Source: Thermococcus sp.
GTDB taxonomy: Archaea > Methanobacteriota_B > Thermococci > Thermococcales > Thermococcaceae
DNA length: 42,131 nt
Direction: 5' to 3'
NCBI RefSeq assembly: GCF_015521605.1
Contig: NZ_WANV01000022.1
Span: 1-42,131 of the forward strand
Shown here: positions 31,357 to 39,340 of the stretch, piece by piece
Layout of the letters: every line of letters begins with the position of its first letter
How positions within the stretch are numbered: the stretch's first letter is position 1
The notes under the pieces: model-generated
Database searches by the model: none
Told to the model about the DNA's origin: nothing
What the model saw: the letters and a program-made list of their open reading frames with translations, nothing else
Made by a program: the position numbers and the translations under genes

Positions 31357-31965
31357 TCACTTCCTTGCTGTAATCTGCACCTTGAGAATTTCCTCTGCCT
31401 TTTTGAGTAGCTTCTCATCCTCCATCCGCTTAGAGATTGGGGCAAGAGTTGTTAACGTAAGGAGCCCGCTTAGTTCCGTTAAGTCGTCAGCGTCTCATTC
31501 TTCCGGATTCCTCTTTTTGAAGGTATAAAGACTATCCCCCAAGTCTAAGAGTTCTTTCTCCACAATAGTAACGCTAGAGGGAAGGACTTCGAGCTTTCCC
31601 GTTTTATGGTCTCAACTAGGCCACTCGTAGAAGAGTAACTGGTTGTTCTCTTCAAAGCCTGCCTTTCTGAGGTCGTTGTCGTCCGTGTAGCCACAGATGA
31701 GAACCGTCCCAGCCCTCATCAGCTTTCTAAGGAACTTCATAAGTTCGGAGCTCAGGACGAACAGCCACCTGCTGGTGGAGACTCCAGTATAGAGGAGCAT
31801 CATGTTCTCCTTTGAGTATGTCTCGACCTCGAACCAGTCAACAGTGCTCTGCTTAGTGGTTTTTAATTCGTAGTGCAGTTGTATTTGAACTCGTGAGAGA
31901 GCTTTATCAAGCACTTCCTCCCAGGGCTTATCAAACACGGCAAGTGTATAATACGTAGTCCCCAT
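31357..31965 (-). pseudogene. Immunity-like gene copy 2, broken by two in-frame TGA codons
   Basis: The first 117 codons (to TGA 31612-31614) encode a protein related to the intact gene at 31993-32826: TSRWLFVLSSELMKFLRKL and VLICGYTDDNDLRKAGFE match RSRWGFVLSSEVIRLLKQF and LLICGYRDDVELTGLGFE. Past the stop, the same frame continues with KTGKLEVLPSSVTIVEKE, matching KTGKLETLPSALTVVKKE without any gap, to a second TGA at 31495-31497 and then an open run ending LLKKAEEILKVQITARK at TGA 31357-31359. The disrupted frame shows decay rather than a short functional gene, although the 117-residue product could still be made. ATG 31965 follows GGAGGGGGTGGT. Confidence 0.75.
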
Positions 31966-31992
31966 TACCACCCCCTCCCTGAGTGTAGGAGA

Positions 31993-32826
31993 TTAATCTC
32001 CCATGCATTTGAGTCGGGAATAATCCCCTGAGGTGTGGGCGTTAAATATTTCTCTTACCATCTCCTGCCACCTGTTGCTCTGCACTCTCTTGGCATTCTC
32101 TAGCGGTAGTTTAACCGGTATTACTAAGTCCCACGCCATTTCCCAGGGCTCCATTAGAGACTCCTTAACGTCCTCCGGGTCATCGAAGTCCACAATCCCG
32201 AAGAACCAAATAACAGCATAGCCATCCAACCCTCCTACGAACAGGAACCCCATCTCACCAGGGCGCCAGGGGATCGGAACCTCATACAAGCCCTCCCCCA
32301 GCGTCATGAATTCCTTCTTCACTACTGTGAGGGCTGAGGGTAGGGTTTCGAGCTTTCCTGTTTTAATTGCCTCTGGAAGCCAGTTTATGAACAGATACGA
32401 CATGTTGTGTTCGAAGCCGAGTCCCGTCAGTTCTACATCGTCTCGGTAACCGCATATTAAGAGGGGTTCCTCCTTCATGAACTGTTTTAAGAGCCTGATG
32501 ACTTCCGAGCTGAGGACGAACCCCCACCTACTTCTTAGAACTGGATGAATTTCGAGGATTGTGTGGCCATTGACGGTATAAATCCAGAAGTCTGCATTGA
32601 TTATAGCCCCCCATTCCGTAGTCCTCAGCGGTGGGTCAAAGAGCAGTTCGCCTGAAGTGATTAACTGAAAATCCTCTCCTAAGAGGCCCTTTTCCCTGAG
32701 GTAGTCCATTCGAGGATCACCGAACTCCTCATCTCGAACCTCAACTTCAAACTCCTTTTTAAGGAAGTCTTTAATCTCTTCCGGCTTTCCATCAAACACG
32801 AAGTAAATGTAGTTATCAACACCCAT
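31993..32826 (-). CDS. Soluble protein of unknown family, candidate immunity protein
   Basis: About 277 residues, acidic, without signal peptide or transmembrane helix, so cytosolic. I recognise no family. Sequence landmarks: MGVDNYIYFVFDGKPEEIKDF at the start, WGFVLSSEVIRLLKQF and LLICGYRDDVEL near 110-140, and GEMGFLFVGGLDGYAVIWFF near 205. The gene follows the nuclease-domain gene by 42 bp on the same strand with a strong GGAGGTGAG site, and decayed copies follow it. Position and copy number suggest an immunity protein for the nuclease, but this is inference. ATG 32826 is chosen over a longer in-frame start at 32862. Confidence 0.6.
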   Translation of the reverse strand: MGVDNYIYFVFDGKPEEIKDFLKKEFEVEVRDEEFGDPRMDYLREKGLLGEDFQLITSGELLFDPPLRTTEWGAIINADFWIYTVNGHTILEIHPVLRSRWGFVLSSEVIRLLKQFMKEEPLLICGYRDDVELTGLGFEHNMSYLFINWLPEAIKTGKLETLPSALTVVKKEFMTLGEGLYEVPIPWRPGEMGFLFVGGLDGYAVIWFFGIVDFDDPEDVKESLMEPWEMAWDLVIPVKLPLENAKRVQSNRWQEMVREIFNAHTSGDYSRLKCMGD

Positions 32827-32868
32827 GTCCTCACCTCCTTGCTGTAGTTTGGAGAAAAACAAAAAAAG

Positions 32869-33957
32869 TTAGTTGAAGTTTGACCCGAGATAAACCAAGC
32901 TTATATCAACGTTGTATTTTGAACTGATCTCCCTAAACTTCCAGAGGGTGTAAGTAGGTGGATATGACGGACCCTTTGCATAATAAATTTTTATTGTCAT
33001 TACCCCGTGGTTCTTGGCATATTCGGCCTGTTTTGCTATTTGTCCAAAATCTATCTCATCAAAACTCCTCTTGCACTCGATGTAGACTGCTTTCCCGTTC
33101 TTTTCGGCGATTATGTCAATCTCAGTTTTTCCGACTGAGGTTATCGCGTCCTTCTCTACCTCCTTTATCCTCCACCCGCTCCTCTTGAGGTGACTGACGA
33201 CCTCTGCCTCATAAAGATGCCCACCTAACTTTTTTATTCTTCCTTCTTTATAATCTCTCAGCTCTGCATTGATTCTCTTAATTAGTTTGCTCCCTCCTTT
33301 TTTAACGCTTTTTGCGTCGCTGAGTATTCTTTCAAACTTTTTAACGTCCCAGCCCCTGTCAATGATTAGTCTCCGGGCTTTTGCGCTGGTTATCCCCAGG
33401 CTTTGGATTCGCTTGAGGCTATTAACAACATCATCGAAGTTCTTACTCTTCTTTACGACGTATTTCTCCGCGATTTCCTTGATGTACTTCTCGCCGAGGG
33501 CGCTCTTTACCCACTTGGCACTGCTGGCACTTACATCGGTAATCTTTCTGACGACTTTGGTATGCCACCAGTCCTTTTTAACTACTACAATGGCATACTT
33601 TGTAATTTCATCTCCGTGCTTGGCCAGGACTTTGATGCCGAGTTTGAGACCATCTCCGGGGTCCGGGATTAAGAGTGAGACCGCATCATAAACCATTGCC
33701 GCTTCTGGAGAAACGTATTTCTCAAGCGCCCAGCTGAGGAGCAAATCCAGCAGAATCATCCCGACAAAGATGAGTATTGGGCCTACTTGCGGCTGTACCT
33801 CGTCTCCGGGTTTTCCCTCTGGGTTGAATCCTGACGGAAGCTTCACTGTGCTGTTGGTGGGTAGATTGACGAGGTTCGCAGTCGCACTAGCTCCACTAAC
33901 TGTCATTCCAAGGAAAAGTACAATCAAGACAAAGGTAGCAAACCTACGCCAGCCCAT
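32869..33957 (-). CDS. Exported/membrane protein with C-terminal PD-(D/E)XK nuclease domain, candidate toxin
   Basis: A 362-residue protein. A signal peptide (about 1-27, ending SGASATA) is followed by a Pro/Gly-rich spacer, a hydrophobic helix (59-78), and a segment with AVSLLIPDPGDGLKLGIKVLA that resembles the pretoxin regions of polymorphic toxins. A Lys-rich helical linker (about 120-245) leads to a nuclease domain whose PD-(D/E)XK residues are Glu250 or Glu252, Asp281 (in TEIDIIAE), Glu294 and Lys296 (in YIECK); Gln306 or Gln310 could complete the site. The signal peptide is unusual for this nuclease fold. If residues 59-78 span the membrane, the nuclease faces the cytosol. Alternative: a membrane-anchored defence nuclease. 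Confidence 0.7.
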   Translation of the reverse strand: MGWRRFATFVLIVLFLGMTVSGASATANLVNLPTNSTVKLPSGFNPEGKPGDEVQPQVGPILIFVGMILLDLLLSWALEKYVSPEAAMVYDAVSLLIPDPGDGLKLGIKVLAKHGDEITKYAIVVVKKDWWHTKVVRKITDVSASSAKWVKSALGEKYIKEIAEKYVVKKSKNFDDVVNSLKRIQSLGITSAKARRLIIDRGWDVKKFERILSDAKSVKKGGSKLIKRINAELRDYKEGRIKKLGGHLYEAEVVSHLKRSGWRIKEVEKDAITSVGKTEIDIIAEKNGKAVYIECKRSFDEIDFGQIAKQAEYAKNHGVMTIKIYYAKGPSYPPTYTLWKFREISSKYNVDISLVYLGSNFN

Positions 33958-33979
33958 GGAATCACCGTATTGGACGCAC

Positions 33980-33996
33980 GTTTATACATTTTAAAC
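33980..33996 (-). promoter_or_regulatory. Promoter of nuclease/immunity-like locus
   Basis: Two overlapping TATA-like elements on the minus strand, GTTTAAAAT (33988-33996) and TGTATAAAC (33980-33988), lie upstream of ATG 33957. No other promoter is apparent in the 42-bp gap behind the nuclease gene, so one transcript probably covers nuclease and downstream genes. Confidence 0.4.
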
Positions 33997-34070
33997 TTTT
34001 CTTCGTAATAACCGAATTATACCACTACAAACTTTGATAAGTAGTAATTGGAAGCAGAAAATATTCGGTG

Positions 34071-34080
34071 GATTTTTAAT
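34071..34080 (+). promoter_or_regulatory. TATA box of DmpA-type peptidase
   Basis: GATTTTTAAT preceded by TTCGGTG; predicted start near 34102, giving a leader of about 40 nt before ATG 34143. Confidence 0.45.
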
Positions 34081-34142
34081 CCAGCATGAAAATTGCCTCC
34101 AAAACCCTAAAAGCCAGAGGGCGTAGGGGGGTTGGTGATACC

Positions 34143-35189
34143 ATGAAGGCTCCTGAACTTGGGATAAAAATCGGCCGCTATGCCCGCGGAAAGAGGAACT
34201 CCATCGCTGACCTGGGGGTCAAGGTCGGCCACTCAACGATAATCGAGGGGGAAGACATCAGAACAGGGGTTACCGTTCTCCTGCCACCGGTAAAAAATCC
34301 CTACGAGGAGAGACTTTTCTCAGCCACCTTCGTCATGAACGGCTTCTCCAAGCCGATAGGCTTTACCCAAGTCGAGGAGCTGGGTTACATTGAGACGCCC
34401 GTGGCCCTGACCAGCACCCTAAGCGGTTACACCGTGGCGGATGCCCTTATAGACCTCTGGGCCGAGCAGAACCCCTCGGCCATCTCCGTTAATCCCCTCG
34501 TCATGGAGTGCAACGACGGCTACCTGAATGACATCAAGAGATGCGCCGTGAGGAAGGAGCACGTCTTCGAGGCGGTCAAGAAGGCTTCGCTTGATTTCGA
34601 AGAGGGCTCCGTTGGCGCCGGAACAGGGATGAGCGCCTTCGAGTTCAAGGGTGGGATAGGCTCGTCATCGAGGGTTGTTGAGATAGGGGGTGAGGAATAC
34701 ACCGTTGCCTCTCTGGTTCTCAGCAATTTCGGCAAGAGGGAGGACCTAACCATTGCCGGGGTTCCCGTTGGTCACGAGCTGAGGGACTATCCGGGGCGGG
34801 GTCTTTCCCTCGGCGGGAGCATATCCATAGTGGTCGCGACAGATGCCCCACTGACGTCCCGCCAGCTGGGGAGGCTCGCAAAGAGGGCGGTTGTGGGCCT
34901 TGCCAGAACCGGCGGCTACGCGTACAACGGCAGCGGCGACATCGTTCTGGCATTCTCGACGGCACAGACGGTCCCACGGGGGAAGGAAGTGCACTCAATA
35001 GGTTTCCTCTCCGACGATGCCCTGAACAGGCTCTTCGTTGGGACGGCCGAGGCCACCGAGGAGGCGATAATAAACTCTCTCCTCCAGGCGAAGACGATGA
35101 AGGGGAGAAACGGACATGTGAGGTACGCCCTTCCGGTTGATAGGCTCGTGGAAATCATGGAGAGATACGGGAGGGTTGAGAAGGCCTAA
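34143..35189 (+). CDS. P1-family (DmpA-type) aminopeptidase
   Basis: About 348 residues. The N-terminal nucleophile hydrolase signature of DmpA proteins is present: NSIADLGVKVGHSTI near the start, VNPLVMECNDGYLND, and GAGTGMSAFEFKGGIGSSSR, where the Ser in the SSS run is the nucleophile exposed by self-cleavage in the family. Members release D- or L-amino acids from peptides or amides; specificity is unknown. ATG 34143 (after GGTGATACC) is preferred to ATG 34086, which lies upstream of the predicted leader. Its stop shares bases with that of the convergent endonuclease gene. Confidence 0.86.
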   Translation: MKAPELGIKIGRYARGKRNSIADLGVKVGHSTIIEGEDIRTGVTVLLPPVKNPYEERLFSATFVMNGFSKPIGFTQVEELGYIETPVALTSTLSGYTVADALIDLWAEQNPSAISVNPLVMECNDGYLNDIKRCAVRKEHVFEAVKKASLDFEEGSVGAGTGMSAFEFKGGIGSSSRVVEIGGEEYTVASLVLSNFGKREDLTIAGVPVGHELRDYPGRGLSLGGSISIVVATDAPLTSRQLGRLAKRAVVGLARTGGYAYNGSGDIVLAFSTAQTVPRGKEVHSIGFLSDDALNRLFVGTAEATEEAIINSLLQAKTMKGRNGHVRYALPVDRLVEIMERYGRVEKA

Positions 35190-36031
35190 ACCCGTATCTC
35201 CTCGTATTTCTTTTTCATCAGGATTGCGTCTCCCTCGATGTTCGGGCTCTCGCTTATGACCACGCCCCTGACCCTGAACTCCTTTAGAACCCTGAGGAGG
35301 TCTTCCCAGTTCATGTCGCTCTCCTGAAGGTTCAGGTGGTTCCTTTCGCCCTTCGATGTGTAGTTTATGCCGCTTATGTGGATGTGCATGTTGTCTAGGG
35401 CCTCCCTGCCGAGCCTGTCCTCCATAAAGCTCAGCATTTCGCGCCACTCCTCCGCCGTGTTGAACTTCCCCACGTTCCTGGCGTGGCAGTGGGCGAAGTC
35501 TATCGTTGGCAGAACCATCTCAATCTCTTCGCTGAGCTTCACGAGCTCCCTAAGGTCTCCGAACTGGGTGGGCTTGCCGGTAAGCTCGGGTCTTACCCAG
35601 ACCTCGATGCCCCGATCCTGAAGGTTCTTTACGATGTCCTTAATCTCCCCCCGTATTTTCTCGTAAACCTTGCCGGGGTCCTGCTTGAGGTAGTAGCCGG
35701 CGTGGAAGACTACGCTCCAGCCTCCGGCCTGGTGGAGTCTCTCCGCACTCTGGATTATCCTCTTCTTGCTGGCCTCGACCTTGGCTTTCTCCGCAGCGTT
35801 GAGGTTGATGTAGTACGGAGCATGGGCGGTCAGCAGAATATCGTGCTTTCTGGCGACGTATTTTATCTTCTTCGCCAGCTCCGGCTTGAGGTTGACTCCC
35901 CGGACGAACTCAAGCTCCATGGCATCGAGGCCGAGGTTTCTCACATGGACTATCCCGTCCAGCGTTGAGCGCTTTGGAGTTGAGATGGGTATTCCAGCCG
36001 TTCCGAAGCGCAGTCTGTCAACTTTAAACAT
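35186..36031 (-). CDS. nfo: Endonuclease IV (AP endonuclease, Nfo family)
   Basis: About 281 residues in a TIM barrel. Zinc ligands of the family are readable in order: LTAHAPYYINL, VFHAGYYLK, RPELTGK, TIDFAHCHA, HIHISG, and a C-terminal ISESPNIEGDA. The enzyme cleaves DNA 5' to abasic sites in base-excision repair. ATG 36031 is chosen (GGTGGTGAGC upstream) over GTG 36040. A 20-nt perfect hairpin with 8-bp arms (36047-36066) lies between its TATA-like element and ATG. It is convergent with the DmpA gene (4-nt overlap). Confidence 0.86.
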   Translation of the reverse strand: MFKVDRLRFGTAGIPISTPKRSTLDGIVHVRNLGLDAMELEFVRGVNLKPELAKKIKYVARKHDILLTAHAPYYINLNAAEKAKVEASKKRIIQSAERLHQAGGWSVVFHAGYYLKQDPGKVYEKIRGEIKDIVKNLQDRGIEVWVRPELTGKPTQFGDLRELVKLSEEIEMVLPTIDFAHCHARNVGKFNTAEEWREMLSFMEDRLGREALDNMHIHISGINYTSKGERNHLNLQESDMNWEDLLRVLKEFRVRGVVISESPNIEGDAILMKKKYEEIRV

Positions 36032-36046
36032 GCTCACCACCCGAAA

Positions 36047-36066
36047 GAATTAGGGAAGCCTAATTC
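36047..36066. promoter_or_regulatory. 8-bp inverted repeat upstream of endonuclease IV
   Basis: GAATTAGG-GAAG-CCTAATTC is perfectly paired. It lies just downstream of a TATA-like element (minus GGTTTATGAA, 36064-36073) and upstream of ATG 36031, and could be an operator or a terminator-like hairpin for neither gene in particular. The octamer GAATTAGG also occurs in the UbiA promoter. Confidence 0.5.
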
Positions 36067-36072
36067 ATAAAC

Positions 36073-37134
36073 CTATCGCTCAACCTTCTGCCCGAGTATC
36101 TCCTCAAGTTTCGCGAGGCCGTCCTTCAGCTCCTTTTCAAGGTGCTCCAGCTGGCGTCTGAGCTTTCGTATCTCCGCCTCCCTTTCTTCGATGAGGCGCT
36201 TAAGCTCCCACATCTCCTTCTTTTTGGCTTCTCCTCGGGCTATGATTTCGTCTCTTTTCTTCTCAAGCTCTGAGAGCCTTTCTTTATCCCGTCTGATAGC
36301 CTCGGACTTCTCCTTGAGGTTCTCTACCAGCCACTGGGCGGTTTTTTTGTACTTGCCCTCCAGCCTCGGGTATATCCTCTGGAGCAGGGATATGAGTTCG
36401 TCTGGCTTTCTGAGGGCAACCCCGCTGTCCTTTATTAGCTCGTCGGCTATCGGCTCGTGGAGGCGCATCCTCTTTATGGGCTTCTGGAGCTTTGACGCCT
36501 TTGAGCGAACCTCCATCTCGGCACTCCGGAGCGATGAAGAAAGGCTCTTTATGTCCTCTTCAAGCTCCCGAAGCCCGTGTCTGCTGTAGAGCTCATTAAG
36601 TTCTTCTCTCTTTGCTTCTAGTTTCCTTTCAAGCTCCTGCTTTTCCCGTTCAATTTGCTGTATGTGTTCCCGGGTTTCCTCCTCTTCCCGGAGGATTTCC
36701 TTCAGCCTGAGGTCTGGCAGGCCCTTTTTGCTCAACTCGTTGTAGTAGCTCACGTAATCCTCGTTCAGCTCCTTCAGCAGTCGGTTTATGGCATAAACGT
36801 CCTTTTCGAATATTATCAGGAGGTACTTCCCGTGCCCCACGTGGAGCTTGGCCAGATCTGGAAGGCGCTTTCCTAGCTCGTCCATGTCATCTATACTGCT
36901 CAGCGCGTTCCTCAGCGCGGTGACGTAGTTCTTCTTTTCCGCCGTGACTATTTTTCTGATATTATCGTCGACCTTTTTGGGAACCTCTTTTTTCTCCAGC
37001 GCGTCTATTTTCTTCAGAACCTCCCGTATTTTCTTTTCCAGGCGTTTGTTGTACTTCTTCCTTATCTTCTCGACCTCTTTTTCGGCCCTCTTTCTCTTTT
37101 TCTCATACTCTTCAAGCGCTTGCTCCAGCTTCAA
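36073..37134 (-). CDS. Long coiled-coil protein of unknown function
   Basis: A 353-residue, highly charged protein that is almost entirely helical: coiled coil at about 1-60, a more globular middle (about 60-135 and 235-265, with LHEPIADELIKDSG) and coiled coil at 150-225 and 265-350. No ATPase or membrane motif. It overlaps the upstream DUF373 gene by 23 nt and starts with TTG 37134 behind GGGAGAGAG, so it is translated from the same message. It may scaffold the DUF373 membrane protein; that is inference. Confidence 0.65.
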   Translation of the reverse strand: MKLEQALEEYEKKRKRAEKEVEKIRKKYNKRLEKKIREVLKKIDALEKKEVPKKVDDNIRKIVTAEKKNYVTALRNALSSIDDMDELGKRLPDLAKLHVGHGKYLLIIFEKDVYAINRLLKELNEDYVSYYNELSKKGLPDLRLKEILREEEETREHIQQIEREKQELERKLEAKREELNELYSRHGLRELEEDIKSLSSSLRSAEMEVRSKASKLQKPIKRMRLHEPIADELIKDSGVALRKPDELISLLQRIYPRLEGKYKKTAQWLVENLKEKSEAIRRDKERLSELEKKRDEIIARGEAKKKEMWELKRLIEEREAEIRKLRRQLEHLEKELKDGLAKLEEILGQKVER

Positions 37135-38245
37135 CTCTCTCCCATCCCCTAACTTTTCCTCTCATGTATATCCCAACCAGAATCGCCACGGCAACGTCGG
37201 CGATAGCTATGAGGAGCTTTGCAAAGACGTCTATGTCGGATATAGTGAGTATGGCCATTGCGTACCTCGTAGTCAGGTCTATCGTTATCCACAGCGCGGG
37301 CATCAGGAGCAGGGCCGAGACGTAGTACCAGATGTGGTAGTCCTTCCGGAGGTAGGCCTGTATGGTTTTTCCCATTATCATCACTGATATTCCTATTATC
37401 AACGGGGCGCCTATGGCGTTTATGTAGATGAGAGTCGCCAAGAGCGGTGTCCCGGGCCATCCACCTATTATCTCCTTTGCGTACTCTTCAAGCCGGAAGT
37501 AGGCGTTTATGGCGCCGCCGCTGATTATGAGGACGCCGGCAACCACCGAGATTATGAATACGAACTGCTTTGCGATGGTCTCCCTGAGGTTGAACCGGAA
37601 GCCCTTGGTAAAGAAGTACCCGCCTATGAGGAGGAGTATTGTCCCAGTTATCGTGGCGGAGACTATCTTGACGCTGTCCGGATACCAGACCCCTATCAGC
37701 CTTGCGATACCATAGAGCAGGAGTATCATTCCCGGAATCCCAAGAACTACCTTTGCGACCTCCGGGTCGCTGAGTATCTCCCTCAAGTAGCGGTAGATGA
37801 TGTAGTACGTCGTTTCTATGCCTTCGCTCTGCTTGACAACTACCCTGTGGGAGCTTATTATGGGGACCTTTGAGGTTATTATTGGAAATATCTGCTCGTC
37901 CTCTGCCCCGTCGGTTACGGTGATCACGCCGTCGGCTGGAAACCTCTCAAGAACCAACTCAAGCTGTCTGGCCAGCTCTAGGTCGCTTTTTACTCCCACC
38001 TTTGGATGGCCGGTTATGAGGGCCACTTGGACGTCATCAAAATCCCCGCTCTCTTTCAGGCTGTCGTAGAGCTTAACCGCGGCATAAACAACGTTGGCAT
38101 CGCTGTCCTCTGGATCGGCCAGACTGAGCTTTAGGGCTGCATCAACGCATGCGTCTCTCCCTATGACGGGCCCCTCAACACCCGCCTTTTCTCCGAAGTC
38201 GTCATCGCGGTCTATAGCGAGAATCAGGGCCTTAATCTCAACCAC
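37112..38245 (-). CDS. DUF373 family membrane protein
   Basis: A 377-residue protein. A soluble N-terminal domain (about 1-125) begins LILAIDRDDDFGEKAGV and is rich in conserved acidic residues, and VALITGHPKVGVKSDLELARQ follows, typical of archaeal DUF373 (COG2237). Several hydrophobic helices fill about 165-360. Function unknown. It starts at GTG 38245, overlapping the 3' end of the thiamine-binding-like gene by 8 nt, and overlaps the coiled-coil gene by 23 nt: three genes form one translationally coupled operon. Confidence 0.8.
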   Translation of the reverse strand: MVEIKALILAIDRDDDFGEKAGVEGPVIGRDACVDAALKLSLADPEDSDANVVYAAVKLYDSLKESGDFDDVQVALITGHPKVGVKSDLELARQLELVLERFPADGVITVTDGAEDEQIFPIITSKVPIISSHRVVVKQSEGIETTYYIIYRYLREILSDPEVAKVVLGIPGMILLLYGIARLIGVWYPDSVKIVSATITGTILLLIGGYFFTKGFRFNLRETIAKQFVFIISVVAGVLIISGGAINAYFRLEEYAKEIIGGWPGTPLLATLIYINAIGAPLIIGISVMIMGKTIQAYLRKDYHIWYYVSALLLMPALWITIDLTTRYAMAILTISDIDVFAKLLIAIADVAVAILVGIYMRGKVRGWERVEAGASA

Positions 38246-38540
38246 CCCTGGCCTTTTCGAGGACTGATTTCACCTTGTCCTCCATATGAACCCGCTTGTC
38301 GCGCCTGTCGTCGATTCTTACCGTGGTTGAAACCCTTTCCGCCCCCAGTTTGAACATGAGCTCGTGAGCCTCCTCTATGATCTCGAAAGCCTCCCCTACG
38401 GTTGAAACCTCCATTATAGTTGCCATCGGTGTCAATTGGTATTTAACACCTTTCCTCTCTAAAAGCTTTACCACCTCGGCGACGTACCTGCTGAGACTCT
38501 TCTCACCGAGGGGCACGATAACGAACTCAACTATCACCAT
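38238..38540 (-). CDS. MTH1187/YkoF-like thiamine-binding protein (DUF77)
   Basis: About 100 residues with the ferredoxin-like pattern of MTH1187 proteins: MVIVEFVIVPLGEKSLSRYV, YQLTPMATIMEVSTVGEAFE and a C-terminal charged helix. Family members form tetramers and bind thiamine or a related small ligand. ATG 38540 is chosen over a longer frame because of family length and GGGTG upstream. TATA element at 38571-38581. It heads an operon with DUF373 and coiled-coil genes. The fused ABC permease and ATPase of a possible thiamine importer are about 7 kb away. Confidence 0.8.
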   Translation of the reverse strand: MVIVEFVIVPLGEKSLSRYVAEVVKLLERKGVKYQLTPMATIMEVSTVGEAFEIIEEAHELMFKLGAERVSTTVRIDDRRDKRVHMEDKVKSVLEKARGG

Positions 38541-38570
38541 CTTCGACACCCGACTTAACTTTTTTCGGCA

Positions 38571-38602
38571 ATTTTTTAAGCTTTGCGGGAAAGATAAATA
38601 AC
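38571..38602. promoter_or_regulatory. Divergent promoters of MTH1187-like and AMMECR1 genes
   Basis: The minus-strand TATA CTTAAAAAAT (38571-38581) serves the MTH1187-like operon, and the plus-strand GATAAATAAC (38593-38602) serves AMMECR1. The elements are only about 12 bp apart, so the two promoters may compete. Confidence 0.45.
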
Positions 38603-38635
38603 AATCCTCCAATACACAGGTCATGGGTGAGGTGA

Positions 38636-39250
38636 ATGTACAAAATCCGGGATGAGTGGGGAGAGTTCCTCGTCAGGCTCGCGAGAAGAGCCATAGAGGA
38701 GTACGTTAAAAACGGCAGGACGATAAAACCGCCCGAGGACACGCCCCCCGAGCTGTGGGAGAAGATGGGCGTTTTTGTGACCATCAACAGGCGTCATGCT
38801 CCCCCGCAGATGGCACTCAGGGGATGCATTGGATTTCCACTACCGATCTACCCGCTAGTTGAGGCCACGATAAAGGCGGCGATATACGCCGCCGTCGACG
38901 ATCCGCGCTTCCCGCCCGTGAGAGAGAGCGAACTGAACGACTTGGTTATTGAAGTGAGCGTCCTGACGCCACCAGAATTAATCGAGGGCCCGCCGGAGGA
39001 GAGACCGATGAAGATAAAGGTGGGCAGGGACGGCCTGATAATCGAGAAGGGCATTTACTCAGGCTTACTGCTCCCACAGGTGCCGGTAGAGTGGGGCTGG
39101 GACGAGGAGGAGTTTTTGTCCCAGACCTGCTGGAAGGCTGGTCTTCCGCCCGACTGCTGGCTTGATAAGGATACGAGGGTCTACCGCTTCACCGCCGAGA
39201 TCTTTGAGGAGGAAGAGCCTGGAGGACCCGTCAAACGGAAGCCGCTGTGA
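38636..39250 (+). CDS. AMMECR1-family protein
   Basis: A 204-residue protein of the usual archaeal length. The family signature MALRGCIGFPLPIYPLVEA is at about 59-77, and RFPPVRESELNDLVIEVSVLTPPE follows. Archaeal members adopt a fold with a conserved Cys-containing groove; a role in radical SAM-associated chemistry has been suggested for relatives, but the function is unknown. GGTGAGGTGA precedes ATG 38636. Confidence 0.88.
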   Translation: MYKIRDEWGEFLVRLARRAIEEYVKNGRTIKPPEDTPPELWEKMGVFVTINRRHAPPQMALRGCIGFPLPIYPLVEATIKAAIYAAVDDPRFPPVRESELNDLVIEVSVLTPPELIEGPPEERPMKIKVGRDGLIIEKGIYSGLLLPQVPVEWGWDEEEFLSQTCWKAGLPPDCWLDKDTRVYRFTAEIFEEEEPGGPVKRKPL

Positions 39251-39294
39251 TCATCTTGGGATTCTTTCGGATAATTGCCAAAATTTCTTGAAAA

Positions 39295-39304
39295 TATTTA
39301 AATA
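39295..39304 (+). promoter_or_regulatory. TATA box of the exported anchor-domain protein
   Basis: TATTTAAATA preceded by TTGAAA, with predicted start near 39326, just ahead of the ribosome binding site GGTGAGG. Confidence 0.5.
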
Positions 39305-39340
39305 GTTGTGGGGCGTACATCAAAATAGGGTGAGGTCAGA

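Noticed and set aside
28636-31400. Thiamine (TPP) riboswitch ahead of the ABC operon
   Set aside because: The predicted message is leaderless, and no TPP-type sequence (CTGAGA) was seen upstream.
31495-31614. Selenocysteine readthrough at the two TGA codons in the immunity-like copy
   Set aside because: Selenocysteine is not expected in Thermococcales, no SECIS-like hairpin was noticed, and the paralogue has ordinary residues at these places; decay is simpler.
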